The notes under the pieces are model-generated. The model did no database searches, was not told where the DNA came from, and saw nothing but the letters and a program-made list of their open reading frames with translations. Source: Verrucomicrobiota bacterium (GTDB lineage Bacteria; Verrucomicrobiota; Verrucomicrobiia; Opitutales; Opitutaceae). Taken from it: a stretch of DNA of 64,000 nt. A program made the position numbers and the translations under genes. Shown here in pieces: positions 16,367 to 25,122 of the stretch. The DNA is taken from positions 372,001 to 436,000 of the forward strand of contig JAEYWP010000007.1 of assembly GCA_023428905.1 (NCBI GenBank), read 5' to 3'. Every line of letters begins with the position of its first letter. Within the stretch, counting starts at the first letter, position 1.

Positions 16367-17416
16367 ATGCTGCTTTCGTTCAGTCTGGAAGAGATTGCCG
16401 CCCTCACCGGCGCCCGGGAAGTCCGTGGCACCACCGGCCAGCCCGTCACCGGTATTGCCGCACTTGATACCGCAGTCGCGGGGGATCTCTCCTTCCTCGG
16501 CAATCCAAAGTACAAGCCGCAGGTCGCCACCACCGCCGCGTCTGTCGTGCTCCTGCCGCTCGACTACACGGGCGAACCCGCACCCGGGCAGGCCTTTCTT
16601 CTGCTTGAAAAACCCTCGGTGGGGATCGCCCGTCTCTGTTCGCGGATCGAACAAAGCCTCTGGCCCAAACCCGCGCCCGGCATCCATCCCAGCGCCTCCG
16701 TGGCTGCCGACGCGCGTGTCGCCGCTTCCGCTACCGTCGGACCCCTGTGCGTGGTGGAAAGCGGCGCGGTGGTAGGCGAACGCAGCCACCTGCAGGCCGG
16801 GGTCTTCATCGGACGCAACGCCCGGGTGGGAGAGGACTGCTGGCTCATGCCCCACGTGGTGGTTGCCGCCGAATGTGAGTTAAAAGCGCGCGTCCGCCTG
16901 CAACCCGGAGTCATCGTCGGCTCTGATGGGTTTGGCTACGAGTTTGTCGCCGGACGCCACGAGAAGGTCCCACAGGTGGGCAGCGTCTTGATCGAGAACG
17001 ATGTCGAGATCGGGGCCAACAGCACTCTCGATCGCGCGCGTTTCAGCCGGACCGTGATCGGCGAGGGGACCAAGATCGATAATCTTGTCCAGATCGGCCA
17101 CAATGTGGTGGTCGGGAAACACTGCATCCTCTGCGCCCAGGTTGGCATCTCCGGCAGTACCACCATCGAGGACTTTGTCATCATCGGCGGACAGGCCGGG
17201 CTCGCCGGCCACCTCACGGTCGGCCGCGGCTCCAAGATCGACGGTCAGACCGGGGTGAATGCGGACCTCGAACCGCAGAGTTTTGTGAAGGGCACCCCCT
17301 GCCTCCCCTACAACCTTGAGCAGCGCATCAACGTCCTGCGCCGAAAGCTCCCGGACCTCTTCAAGCGCGTGGATGCGCTCGAGCAGCATCTCAAAAAGTC
17401 TTCCGCACTCAGCTAA
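16367..17416 (+). CDS. lpxD: LpxD, UDP-3-O-acyl-glucosamine N-acyltransferase
   Basis: LpxD adds the N-linked 3-hydroxyacyl chain in the third step of lipid A synthesis, using acyl-ACP. At 349 residues it is a normal LpxD: N-terminal uridine-binding domain (SLEEIAALTGAREVRGTTGQPVTGIAALDTAVAGDLSFL), then a left-handed beta-helix of hexapeptide repeats (about 105-310), including IDNLVQIGHNVVVGKHC with the catalytic His, and a C-terminal helix. It lies after the skp terminator, and prs begins 22 bases downstream. Confidence 0.96.
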   Translation: MLLSFSLEEIAALTGAREVRGTTGQPVTGIAALDTAVAGDLSFLGNPKYKPQVATTAASVVLLPLDYTGEPAPGQAFLLLEKPSVGIARLCSRIEQSLWPKPAPGIHPSASVAADARVAASATVGPLCVVESGAVVGERSHLQAGVFIGRNARVGEDCWLMPHVVVAAECELKARVRLQPGVIVGSDGFGYEFVAGRHEKVPQVGSVLIENDVEIGANSTLDRARFSRTVIGEGTKIDNLVQIGHNVVVGKHCILCAQVGISGSTTIEDFVIIGGQAGLAGHLTVGRGSKIDGQTGVNADLEPQSFVKGTPCLPYNLEQRINVLRRKLPDLFKRVDALEQHLKKSSALS

Positions 17417-17438
17417 CTCAGCGCAACATCCCCGTAAC

Positions 17439-18389
17439 ATGAGCAACAAGTCCGGGCTCAAGATCTTCACTGGAAATTCGAATCGCCCCCTCGCGGAGGA
17501 GATCTGCCAGACCATCGGCGTCCCACTCGGGGAGGCCACGGTCACCAGCTTTCCCGACGGCGAGTCCTTCGTGAAGATCAACGAGAACGTCCGAGGCCAG
17601 GACGTCTTCCTCGTCCAGTCGACCTGCCCCCCCACGAACCATCACCTGATGGAACTGCTCATCATGATTGATGCTGCCCGCCGCGCGTCGGCGAACCGCA
17701 TCACCGCGGTGATCCCGTTTTATGGATACGCCCGGCAGGACCGCAAGGACCAGCCCCGCGTCCCCATCACCGCCAAACTGGTCGCCAACCTGCTCACCGC
17801 TGCGGGTGCCAATCGCGTCCTGACCATGGACCTGCACAGCCAGCAGATCCAGGGCTTCTTCGACATCCCGGTCGACCACCTCTACGCGTCACCCGTCATC
17901 TTCAACTACATCAACAAGTGGAATAAGGACCGACTGGTGGTCTGCTCCCCCGATGTGGGCGGCATGAAGATGGCCGCCGCCTACGCCGACACCATCGGCG
18001 CCGGCCTGGGCCTGGTGGCCAAGAAGCGCCGCAGCGCTACCACGGTCGAAGCCGTGAACGTGGTCGGTGACGTCAAGGACTGCGACGTGCTCCTGGTCGA
18101 CGATATCACCGAGACAGCCGGCACCCTCACCGCCGCCGCCCGCATCCTCCGCGAGAACGGTGCCCGGAGCATCCGCGCCGCCGTCAGCCACTGCATCCTC
18201 AACGAGATCGCCTACGAGCGCCTCCGCGGCGGGCTGATCGACGAGCTGATCACGACCAATTCCATCCCCCTCGATGCGCGCGGTCTGCCGATCACCCAGC
18301 TCAGCGTCGCCGGACTCCTCGGCGAAGCGATCCTGCGGATCAGCAACAACGAAAGCGTCACCAGCCTCTTCAAGATCAAGGGGTTTTGA
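17439..18389 (+). CDS. prs: Ribose-phosphate pyrophosphokinase (PRPP synthetase)
   Basis: The enzyme makes PRPP from ribose 5-phosphate and ATP. The 316 residues are standard for class I: SFPDGESFVKINENVRGQDVFLVQS (flexible loop), VIPFYGYARQDRK, TMDLHSQQIQGFFDIPVDHL, the KKRR catalytic loop and the PRPP-binding VLLVDDITETAGT (VDDxxxTxGT; here IxETAGT). I chose the ATG at 17439, 22 bases after lpxD. The longer frame runs through the lpxD end and is spurious. PRPP feeds pyrE and hisI, which are also in this window but not co-transcribed. Confidence 0.97.
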   Translation: MSNKSGLKIFTGNSNRPLAEEICQTIGVPLGEATVTSFPDGESFVKINENVRGQDVFLVQSTCPPTNHHLMELLIMIDAARRASANRITAVIPFYGYARQDRKDQPRVPITAKLVANLLTAAGANRVLTMDLHSQQIQGFFDIPVDHLYASPVIFNYINKWNKDRLVVCSPDVGGMKMAAAYADTIGAGLGLVAKKRRSATTVEAVNVVGDVKDCDVLLVDDITETAGTLTAAARILRENGARSIRAAVSHCILNEIAYERLRGGLIDELITTNSIPLDARGLPITQLSVAGLLGEAILRISNNESVTSLFKIKGF

Positions 18390-18457
18390 CCGGCTTTATG
18401 AGCGGCCGGGTTGCGGCCCGCGGGAATCGCCGCTTTGTGGGCGCACCTGATTCTCTT

Positions 18458-19867
18458 ATGATGCACGCATTCCGTTCGGCGGTGGTGGTGTTGGCTGCAC
18501 TCGTTGTCCTGCCGGTGCTGCCGGCCCAGAAGGCCGTGACCGCCCCGAAGACAGAGCCGGGGCAAAAGCCCAACCTGACGATCGACAACTCGGCGGTGAC
18601 GGGGGGCAAGGCCCCCGGCCTGGTCACGTACGCTGACGTGGTCGTCCCGGTGCAGAAGGCGGTCGTTTCGGTGTATTCAACCAAAACCGTCAAGCGCCCG
18701 GTCCATCCGCTCTTCCCCCTCTTCGGCGAAGGCGGTCGCGAAACCAAGGAACGCGGTCTTGGGTCCGGCGTGATTGTATCCGCAAACGGCTACATCCTGA
18801 CCAACAACCATGTGGTCGAGGACGCGGACGAGTTGAACGTCCAGCTCACCGATGGACGTGAACTCACCGCCCGGGTGGTCGGCACCGACCCGAAGACCGA
18901 CGTGGCGGTGATCAAGATCGACGGCGAGCAACTGCCGTCTGTCACCCTCGCAGACAGCGACAAGCTGCGTGTCGGCGACATCGTCTTTGCCGTCGGTAAT
19001 CCCCTCGGTGTCGGGCAGACGGTGACGATGGGGATTGTTTCCGCCACCAGCCGCGAGGTGGGTATCCTCGACGACGACGGTTACGAGAATTTCATCCAGA
19101 CGGACGCCGCCATCAATCAGGGCAATTCTGGCGGGGCGCTGGTCGACGCCAAGGGGCGACTGATCGGCATCAACAGCGCGATCCTCTCCACCTCACGCGG
19201 CAACATCGGCATCGGGTTCGCCGTCCCGATCAACCTCGCGGCGAGCATCATGCACAGCCTGATCGAAACCGGCAGCGTGACGCGCGGTTTCCTTGGGGTG
19301 CAGGTCGACCCCCTCACGCCGGATGTCGCGGATGCCCTCGGGCTCAAACGGGACACCAAGGGTGTGATCGTGAACTCTGTCTCCGACGACGGTCCGGCGG
19401 AAAAGGCCGGGCTGAAGAGCAGTGATGTGATCGTGGCGATCAACGAAAAACCCGTTTCTTCGCGCCAGGAATTGCGTCTGATCGTCTCCCAGCTTCGTCC
19501 CGAGTCCGAGGCCCAGCTCAAGGTCATGCGCGACGGCAAGGAGCGCACCCTCTCGGTCAAACTGGGCACCCTCACGGACGCGGCGCAGGACGAACTTCTC
19601 CCTGGTGTCCACGTGGAGCTGCTCACCGCGGCGCAGCGGCGCTCGCTTGGCGTGGATCCCAGGATTCCAGAAGGATTGGTGATCATCGACCTGAAGGAGG
19701 ATTCCCCCTTCGCCGATCGCCTGGCAGTGAACATGGTGATCGTTGAAATTAACCGCACGCCCGTGACTGACCTGGAGACCGCGCGGCGGCTGCTGGCCCC
19801 CGGTCGGAATCTTCTGCTGGTCATCAACCGCGGGGTGCCGCGTTACGTGCCGATCACCGTCCGCTGA
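18458..19867 (+). CDS. HtrA/DegP-type periplasmic serine protease
   Basis: This 469-residue envelope protease/chaperone has a signal peptide (MMHAFRSAVVVLAALVVLPVLPAQ), a trypsin-like domain with the complete catalytic triad His118 (TNNHVVEDA), Asp148 (KTDVAVIKI) and Ser224 (QGNSGGALVD), and two PDZ domains (about 275-370, starting GFLGVQVDPL, and 380-465). It is the DegP/DegQ architecture; I cannot tell which. I chose the ATG at 18458 because it starts the signal peptide. The leader is GATTCTCTT. Together with BamA, Skp and the PpiD-like protein it serves outer-membrane protein quality control. Confidence 0.94.
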   Translation: MMHAFRSAVVVLAALVVLPVLPAQKAVTAPKTEPGQKPNLTIDNSAVTGGKAPGLVTYADVVVPVQKAVVSVYSTKTVKRPVHPLFPLFGEGGRETKERGLGSGVIVSANGYILTNNHVVEDADELNVQLTDGRELTARVVGTDPKTDVAVIKIDGEQLPSVTLADSDKLRVGDIVFAVGNPLGVGQTVTMGIVSATSREVGILDDDGYENFIQTDAAINQGNSGGALVDAKGRLIGINSAILSTSRGNIGIGFAVPINLAASIMHSLIETGSVTRGFLGVQVDPLTPDVADALGLKRDTKGVIVNSVSDDGPAEKAGLKSSDVIVAINEKPVSSRQELRLIVSQLRPESEAQLKVMRDGKERTLSVKLGTLTDAAQDELLPGVHVELLTAAQRRSLGVDPRIPEGLVIIDLKEDSPFADRLAVNMVIVEINRTPVTDLETARRLLAPGRNLLLVINRGVPRYVPITVR

Positions 19868-19893
19868 CGTTTTAGGCGCCAGGAGAGTGGATC

Positions 19894-19956
19894 CGTCCTT
19901 CGCGTTTTCCGCGCAGGTCGCGTGTAATCCCGGTCCGAGAGGTCACGCGAAGGACG
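19894..19956. repeat. Inverted repeat in the degP-pyrE intergenic region
   Basis: The perfect 11-bp arms CGTCCTTCGCG (19894-19904) and CGCGAAGGACG (19946-19956) are separated by 41 bases. The two genes are convergent here. There is no U-tract, so it is not a standard terminator; it may be a dispersed short repeat. The rest of 19868-20054 shows nothing I can interpret. Confidence 0.6.
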
Positions 19957-20054
19957 CGAACGGGTGCCGCCTTTGGGCGTGTGCCTCAGGACGGAAACCT
20001 CCGCTGCCGGAGCCTCGGGGCTGCGGACTGTCCCGGGTACCGCGGTTGCGGTGC

Positions 20055-20624
20055 TTAGCTTCCAGGTTTGGAGACGGGCAACGCAGCCAGTGCTTCGGGC
20101 AACTGGTCAGCAGGGTAGGTGGGGAAGCTGAGTTCCAAAAGCGAGACTGCCGGGACATCAAAACGGGTCGTGCCGGCACTGCGGTCGACCAGCATGGCCA
20201 CGCCCACGGGAATACCGCCGCCCTGCCGGACAATGTTGAGGCACTCGACCACGCGCCCTCCGCGCGTGACCACGTCCTCGACGATCAAAACCCGTTCCCC
20301 GGGGGCGAAAGAAAAGCCGCGGCGCAGCACCAGTACATTGTTTTCCTTCTCGGCAAAGATGTATCGGCTGCCGGTCTGGCGGGCCACTTCCTGTCCGATC
20401 ACCAACCCGCCCATCGCGGGGGCGAGCACCGTGGTGAAAGACAGCTCCTTCAGTTTGGGCAGCAGCATTTCCGTCAGGCGCGTCACCGCCCCCATGTCCT
20501 GGCAAACCTGCGCGCACTGGAAGTAGTGCCCGCTGTGTAGTCCGGAGCGCAGGACGAAGTGTCCGGTGAGAAGCGCCTTGGTGCGCGTGAAGATCTCCAA
20601 TACTTCCTGCTGTTGGCTGTCCAT
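20055..20624 (-). CDS. pyrE: Orotate phosphoribosyltransferase
   Basis: PyrE converts orotate and PRPP to OMP in pyrimidine synthesis. The 189 residues contain the PRPP-binding motif VLIVEDVVTRGGRVVE at about residues 112-127, the N-terminal HFVLRSGLHSGHYFQC substrate segment, and LAPAMGGLVIGQEVA. This is the short-form family of 180-195 residues. It is transcribed divergently from the MBL-like gene, with an AT-rich tract (20649-20674) between them that probably holds both promoters. Confidence 0.95.
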   Translation of the reverse strand: MDSQQQEVLEIFTRTKALLTGHFVLRSGLHSGHYFQCAQVCQDMGAVTRLTEMLLPKLKELSFTTVLAPAMGGLVIGQEVARQTGSRYIFAEKENNVLVLRRGFSFAPGERVLIVEDVVTRGGRVVECLNIVRQGGGIPVGVAMLVDRSAGTTRFDVPAVSLLELSFPTYPADQLPEALAALPVSKPGS

Positions 20625-20703
20625 GGAGCGGCAACGCTGTGGCCGCGGAACAAAAAAACAAAAACATTTTTGCGGGCGGCAGCGCGTCCTGCATCATGTC
20701 CGC

Positions 20704-21549
20704 GTGGTCATCGAACACATCCCCCTCGAGGACGAGCTCGGCGACGTGCTGGAAAAAGCCATCAAGCACGCCCGCCTGACCGAGCACGATCTTTCCTCCC
20801 GTTCCGGGGTGCCGGCAGAGAAGATCCATGATGCGATCGATTACCGCTACGACCTCACGGCGGCCGAGCTCCATCAACTCGCCGGGGCGCTTTGCCTCAA
20901 TGAGATCGGGCTGAGCGCGCTGGCCCAGGGGCGTTATCCCCTTCCTGAAATCGCAGGCCTGCCGTTCTGCCTGTACCCGTTGCGCATGCCGCACGGCATC
21001 GGGGTGGCGAATGCTTACATCGTCGCTGAATGCGCGCTGTCGACCGGGTTGCTTTTTGATACCGGAGCGGATGTGACCCTCCTGCGGCGGGTCTGGCCTA
21101 AGAACATCCGGAAACTCGAAGCCATTTTCATCACCCACGCCGAGACCGAGCATGCGGGCGCACTGCAAGGCATCCTGGCAGAGTTTGGTTCCGTGCCGGT
21201 CTTCCGGCCGGAGGGTGCCCAAATCGAGGGCGCGCTGGCGATCGGGGAGGGGGCGCGGCTGACCTTTGGCAATTTCGAGGTCCGCACGCTGCGGACGCCC
21301 GGCCACGTCGAGGCGCACAACTGTTACGTCGTATCGACGCCCAAGCTCCCCACCGCGGCACCGCTGCTCATCGCCGGCGACGTCCTCTTTGCCGGCTCTG
21401 TGGGAGCGCCCCTGTACTGCCGCGACCGCCTCAGCGAGAACCTCCGCCGCCTTCTGGACCAAATCCCCGCATCCGCCGTCGTCGCCCCCGGCCACGGCCC
21501 CCTCACGACCATCGCCAACGAGCGCCGCTACAATCCGTTTGTAGTTTAG
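20704..21549 (+). CDS. Fusion of a helix-turn-helix-like N-terminus to a metallo-beta-lactamase-fold domain
   Basis: This is a 281-residue protein with an unusual layout. Residues about 10-72 (LGDVLEKAIKHARLTEHDLSSRSGVPAEKIHDAI) resemble an XRE-type helix-turn-helix. Residues about 85-281 form an MBL fold. The canonical HxHxDH zinc motif is replaced by H145-A-E147-T-E149-H150, while His201 (TPGHVEAHN), Asp226 (IAGDVLFAG) and His264 (APGHGPL) are kept. Metal use may therefore differ. I chose the GTG at 20704; the upstream extension overlaps pyrE antisense and has no coding character. Possible roles are a hydrolase tied to a DNA-binding domain, or a sensor. Function is unknown. Confidence 0.83.
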   Translation: MVIEHIPLEDELGDVLEKAIKHARLTEHDLSSRSGVPAEKIHDAIDYRYDLTAAELHQLAGALCLNEIGLSALAQGRYPLPEIAGLPFCLYPLRMPHGIGVANAYIVAECALSTGLLFDTGADVTLLRRVWPKNIRKLEAIFITHAETEHAGALQGILAEFGSVPVFRPEGAQIEGALAIGEGARLTFGNFEVRTLRTPGHVEAHNCYVVSTPKLPTAAPLLIAGDVLFAGSVGAPLYCRDRLSENLRRLLDQIPASAVVAPGHGPLTTIANERRYNPFVV

Positions 21550-21652
21550 GGGTGCCGGTTAGGCACTCAACGCAGCGGACGTTAAGGGAATCCACGAAAT
21601 CGCGAGTTGATGTGGTCTCGTTGTTTACGCCACTGATCGTCCGGCCATCAAA

Positions 21653-21656
21653 GGAG
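21653..21656 (+). promoter_or_regulatory. Shine-Dalgarno of the acyltransferase gene
   Basis: AAAGGAG lies five bases before the ATG at 21662. It is one of very few clear Shine-Dalgarno sequences in the window and fixes the start codon. Confidence 0.75.
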
Positions 21657-21661
21657 CCGGT

Positions 21662-22786
21662 ATGGCGAATGCTCGATTGCAGTTCATCGATGCCCTCCGT
21701 GGGGTTGCGATCCTCATGGTTGTCGCCGCGCACGCCGCGGAGGTCACGCAGATCGGTGGGATAACCGGAAAAGTCGCCCATTTTGGGGCTTACGGAGTTC
21801 AGCTGTTCTTTGTGATCAGCGCATTTACCATCTTCATTAGCTACGAGAAGAGCGTGGTGCGTGAGTGCAGCCCAGTAAGGAATTTCTTCATACGCCGTCT
21901 TTGCCGGATTGTTCCGGTCTATTGGGCGGGAATCGTCCTCTATACTCTGATCTATGGCGCCGCTTCGAGAGGTTGGACCCCGGCCCCTGAGCCGTGGCAT
22001 TTTGTGGTACACACGCTCCTCCTTAATAACCTGTTTCCCACGACCCAGAGTTCAGTCGTCCCGGGCGGTTGGTCGATTGGATGCGAGGTGCTCTTTTATT
22101 TGACGGTGCCCCTTTGGTTTCGATTCGTGCGAACCCGGCGTGCGGCGGTTCTTTTTTGTGCTCTGGCGGCGTGTTCAGGCTGGTGTCTCACCTTCTTAGG
22201 CGACCAATGGATTAACCCGCCGGCAAATCTCGTTTCTCCCGAGATATTATCCGCCTTTTGGTACAGGACGATTCTAGCGCAGCTCGGCTGCTTCGCTTTT
22301 GGAATTCTCCTGTACCAGCTGCTGAAGGGCACGAGCGCCAACCTATCCCCGAGGTACTGGCAAATAGCGGGCGTGGCGGGCCTGGGGGCTGCGCTCGTGG
22401 TTCCGAGCGAGTGGAGAGTAGGGCACCTGTGTGCCTCAGGCGGGTTTATGGGATTAGCCGTAGCGCTCTCGGCCGAGCCTTCCGCTGTTGTGGTGAATCG
22501 CTTCCTGCAGTGGGTGGGGAGAATCAGCTACTCCGTCTACCTCTTTCACTTCCTGGTTCTGGCGGTCTTGGCCGCATATCCTCTTCCAATCCCTTTTGGC
22601 TCACGATCGCTCTTATTCCTGTGCGTCTTCGTTTTGGCGACGGTCGGAACGCTCCCGATTGCAGCACTCTCGCACCAGGTGCTCGAGAAGCCCTTCATAA
22701 CGCTGGGCCATCGGCTGGTCGCAAGGCTAGAGGAACGAGGAGAGAAACGCGGGCACAGCCAAACTTTGCCGGTCATCTCTCGATAG
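21662..22786 (+). CDS. Acyltransferase family 3 membrane protein (OafA/YrhL-like)
   Basis: This 374-residue integral membrane acyltransferase has the family N-terminus LQFIDALRGVAILMVVAAHAAEV, with Arg and the catalytic-type His in the first segment, about ten hydrophobic helices, and a RLCRIVPVYWAGIVLY segment matching the RxxRxxPxY motif. Such enzymes O-acylate sugars of O-antigen, exopolysaccharide or other glycans. GC content is visibly lower (about 55 percent in sampled lines, against about 65 in the neighbours). It has a true Shine-Dalgarno sequence, uses more AT-ending codons, and lies 36 bases from the 3' end of a tRNA gene, all consistent with horizontal acquisition. Confidence 0.9.
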   Translation: MANARLQFIDALRGVAILMVVAAHAAEVTQIGGITGKVAHFGAYGVQLFFVISAFTIFISYEKSVVRECSPVRNFFIRRLCRIVPVYWAGIVLYTLIYGAASRGWTPAPEPWHFVVHTLLLNNLFPTTQSSVVPGGWSIGCEVLFYLTVPLWFRFVRTRRAAVLFCALAACSGWCLTFLGDQWINPPANLVSPEILSAFWYRTILAQLGCFAFGILLYQLLKGTSANLSPRYWQIAGVAGLGAALVVPSEWRVGHLCASGGFMGLAVALSAEPSAVVVNRFLQWVGRISYSVYLFHFLVLAVLAAYPLPIPFGSRSLLFLCVFVLATVGTLPIAALSHQVLEKPFITLGHRLVARLEERGEKRGHSQTLPVISR

Positions 22787-22822
22787 ACGCCACCAAGGCC
22801 GTGCCTTGCGTGGGTTTGAAGA

Positions 22823-22899
<77 letters not shown>

Positions 22900-23259
22900 A
22901 TGTCTTTGCTCCGTGGCGTTGCCGCCAAAGAGGGGTTGGAGGCTCAGGGAGGACCCCCGGGCGATCAAGAAGAAACTTCAGCTTTCCTCTAGCACGGCGG
23001 CCCCGGCAAACGGCCCTCCTCTGAGGAACGGCCGACGCCTTCCACGCTACGCGGTCACGCTCCTGTGCAGCGTGACGCGCCCGGGCCCTCAGCCTGCGTC
23101 CGCGACGCCGCTCTGGGCTGCGCGAAGGGAGCCGTGTCACACGGCGTGTTTCGCCTCCAGGGTGGGAGATTGGCGGACGGGGTGTCCGTGCATCCCGGGA
23201 TGCCCGGTTCGGTGGGCGTCCCCGTTTCGCTCCGCGCCAGGGCGGTGTAGGTTAAGGGC
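22900..23259. other. Non-coding GC-rich interval with hairpins
   Basis: I see no convincing gene in these 360 bases between tRNA-Pro and the small membrane protein. Open frames here have no family likeness. Structures present: hairpin GTCACGCT (23054-23061) / AGCGTGAC (23069-23076) with a 7-base loop, a smaller stem near 23015-23035, and the perfect 14-bp palindrome GCATCCCGGGATGC at 23190-23203. None has a U-tract. Confidence 0.5.
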
Positions 23260-23475
23260 ATGGGTTACATCATCGTCATTCTCTGCGTCGTGGTTCTGGT
23301 GCCGCTGGTGTATATCCTCTTTTCCAAACGCGCAGGCACGGGCCCCATCCAGGGGCAGCGCCCCGTGGGTAAACCCGTGCAGGTCACCGAGCCGGCGGCC
23401 GACGAGCCGACGCCGGACGCATCGTCCATCCAGAAGAACACCAGCGCGGCGCAGAAGCGCACCCCGGCTGGCTGA
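23260..23475 (+). CDS. Small single-span membrane protein, unknown function
   Basis: This is a 71-residue protein with one N-terminal membrane helix (YIIVILCVVVLVPLVYILF) followed by a hydrophilic tail rich in Pro, Glu, Asp and Lys. It lies 106 bases before ku on the same strand. Coding status rests on the helix plus polar tail and the AAGGGC just before the ATG. I recognise no family. Confidence 0.55.
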   Translation: MGYIIVILCVVVLVPLVYILFSKRAGTGPIQGQRPVGKPVQVTEPAADEPTPDASSIQKNTSAAQKRTPAG

Positions 23476-23581
23476 TCTCTCCAGTGTCGCCGCCCCTCGG
23501 AGCGGCGCCTGAGTCCGCGGCCCCGCGGTCTCCCGACGTCCTCCCGGCGAACCAGCGGGCACATGTCGGTTCCAACGGGGC

Positions 23582-24445
23582 ATGCGCTCCATCTGGAAAG
23601 GCTCCATCAGTTTCGGCCTGGTCAATATCCCCGTCTCCCTATTCCCGGCCACCCGCCGCGAGGAGCTCAAGTTCCACCTGCTCCGCAAAAACGACCTGAG
23701 TCCGATCAATTACAAGCGGGTAGCCGAGGTCGACGGCAAGGAGGTCCCTTGGGAGGAGATCGTCAAGGGATACGAGTATGAGAAGGGCAAATACGTGGTG
23801 ATCCGCGACGACGACTTCAAGCGGGTCGACATCGAGGCCACCCAGACCGTCGACATCATCGACTTTGTCCACCTCGAGGAGGTCGATCCCATGTATTTCT
23901 ACAAGCCCTACTACCTGGAGCCGGGAAAGGGCGGGGCGAACGCCTATTCCCTGCTCCGCGACGTGCTGAAGGAAACCGGCAAGGCCGGCATCGCCAAAGT
24001 GGTGATCCGCACCCGCCAGCACCTTGCTGCGCTCAAACCGATGAAGAATGCGCTGGTCCTCGAACTGATGCATTTCGGCGACGAACTCACCGACGCCAAC
24101 GAACTCAAACTGCCGGAACAGGCGGCAAAAAAACCGGCAGGCAAGGAGCTCAGTATGGCCAAGGCCCTTGTCGACCAGATGACCGAAAAATGGGACCCAA
24201 AACGGTACAGTGATGACTACACGTCCGCCCTCCTGAAGTTGATCGAGGAGAAGGTTGCCTCGGGTGGAGAACTTGCCCCCGCACCAGCGGAGAAGAGCAA
24301 AAAATCCGGCCAGGTCATCGACTTGCTCTCCGTCCTTCAGAAAAGCCTCGAGCAATCCTCCCAGGGTAAAAAAGCGACGGGCAAGGCTGCATCAGGAACG
24401 TCCGGCGGCGCCGCCAAAAAACGGTCGCGCACCAAGGCAGCCTAA
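23582..24445 (+). CDS. ku: Ku, DNA end-binding protein of bacterial NHEJ
   Basis: Bacterial Ku is a homodimeric ring that binds DNA double-strand ends and recruits ligase LigD. The 287 residues start with the conserved MRSIWKGSISFGLVNIPVSLF and contain the Ku core up to about residue 210, including FVHLEEVDPMYFYKPYYLEPGKGG and the ALVDQMTEKWDPKRYSDDY minimal C-terminal region. A lysine- and alanine-rich tail (KKATGKAASGTSGGAAKKRSRTKAA) follows, of the kind that aids DNA threading. No ligD is in the window. It lies in a stretch of stress-type genes. Confidence 0.97.
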   Translation: MRSIWKGSISFGLVNIPVSLFPATRREELKFHLLRKNDLSPINYKRVAEVDGKEVPWEEIVKGYEYEKGKYVVIRDDDFKRVDIEATQTVDIIDFVHLEEVDPMYFYKPYYLEPGKGGANAYSLLRDVLKETGKAGIAKVVIRTRQHLAALKPMKNALVLELMHFGDELTDANELKLPEQAAKKPAGKELSMAKALVDQMTEKWDPKRYSDDYTSALLKLIEEKVASGGELAPAPAEKSKKSGQVIDLLSVLQKSLEQSSQGKKATGKAASGTSGGAAKKRSRTKAA

Positions 24446-24454
24446 CGCCGCTGT

Positions 24455-24481
24455 GGTCGGTCGGCCCCTGCCGGACCGACC
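24455..24481. terminator. Hairpin between convergent ku and DUF2934 gene
   Basis: A strong stem GGTCGGTCGGC / GCCGGACCGACC (one bulged base, 4-base loop) lies 10 bases after the ku stop and before the end of the opposing gene. It has no U-tract, so it may act as a convergent transcription barrier or with Rho instead of as an intrinsic terminator. Confidence 0.4.
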
Positions 24482-24495
24482 TGGGCACCCTCAGG

Positions 24496-24882
24496 TCAGG
24501 TCGGGCGCCGCTTGCTCGCCTCAACCATCTGGTCGTGCTGGGCCTCTTCCACCCCTTCCAGGACGAGGTGCTCCAACTCCTCCTGCTCGTTCGGCTCGAA
24601 GACATTTGGCGTCGGGCCGTCGTGGATGGACGGCGGGATGCTGGGATCACGGGAAATGCTGCCCGAACTCTGCGCATCCTCGGAAACCGTGTCCGGGACC
24701 GAGCGCCCCTCCATCTCGCGGCGGGCTTGTTCATGATCATCTTCGCGAGGCTCGGCGTGCCCGTTGATCCGGGCGATTTCGCGCGCGCGCTGTTCGATAT
24801 CGGCGTGGCTGATTTCGGAGGCGGGTTTGCCGTGGATCACGGCCTTGGCGAGGCGGGGAGTGGAGGTGTTCTGCTGTTTCAT
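24496..24882 (-). CDS. DUF2934-like small hydrophilic protein
   Basis: This is a 128-residue, highly polar protein. Its residues about 25-60 (SHADIEQRAREIARINGHAEPREDDHEQARREME) fit the DUF2934 pattern (IxxxAxxIxxxxGxPxGxxxxxWxxAExEL) although the Trp is absent. The rest is Glu/Asp/Ser/Pro-rich and probably disordered. It converges with ku. A second DUF2934 protein lies at 28187-28441. The function of DUF2934 is unknown; in several phyla it accompanies stress genes. Confidence 0.65.
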   Translation of the reverse strand: MKQQNTSTPRLAKAVIHGKPASEISHADIEQRAREIARINGHAEPREDDHEQARREMEGRSVPDTVSEDAQSSGSISRDPSIPPSIHDGPTPNVFEPNEQEELEHLVLEGVEEAQHDQMVEASKRRPT

Positions 24883-25122
24883 AAAAGTGAGTTTAGCGAG
24901 AACCTACCCCGGCTCGGACCCGTTCGCCATGGGGTCACACCCCGAGCGCAGTGTGGTGGACGGAGATGACTCCAAAGCAGCAGACAGGGAAATCTCCGAT
25001 CCTATTGACGGGACTCGCCGGTGCGAACTGCACGAACCGGCATGCCACCACACGGGTCGGTCCGGGACCCGCTTCAAGCCGCGGCCGCCTTTGCGGCCCG
25101 CGTACTTTCCAGCGATCCCTTT
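24883..25122. other. Divergent intergenic region before glgX
   Basis: This 240-base region separates the DUF2934 gene from glgX. It contains a 9-bp perfect inverted repeat, GTGTGGTGG (24951-24959) and CCACCACAC (25045-25053), and a small hairpin GGGGTCACACCCC. I find no convincing promoter pair. It should hold the promoters of both flanking genes. Confidence 0.35.

Noticed and set aside
22913..23512. A 199-codon frame after tRNA-Pro.
   Set aside because: It overlaps the better-supported small membrane protein and consists of Arg/Pro/Ser-rich low-complexity sequence.
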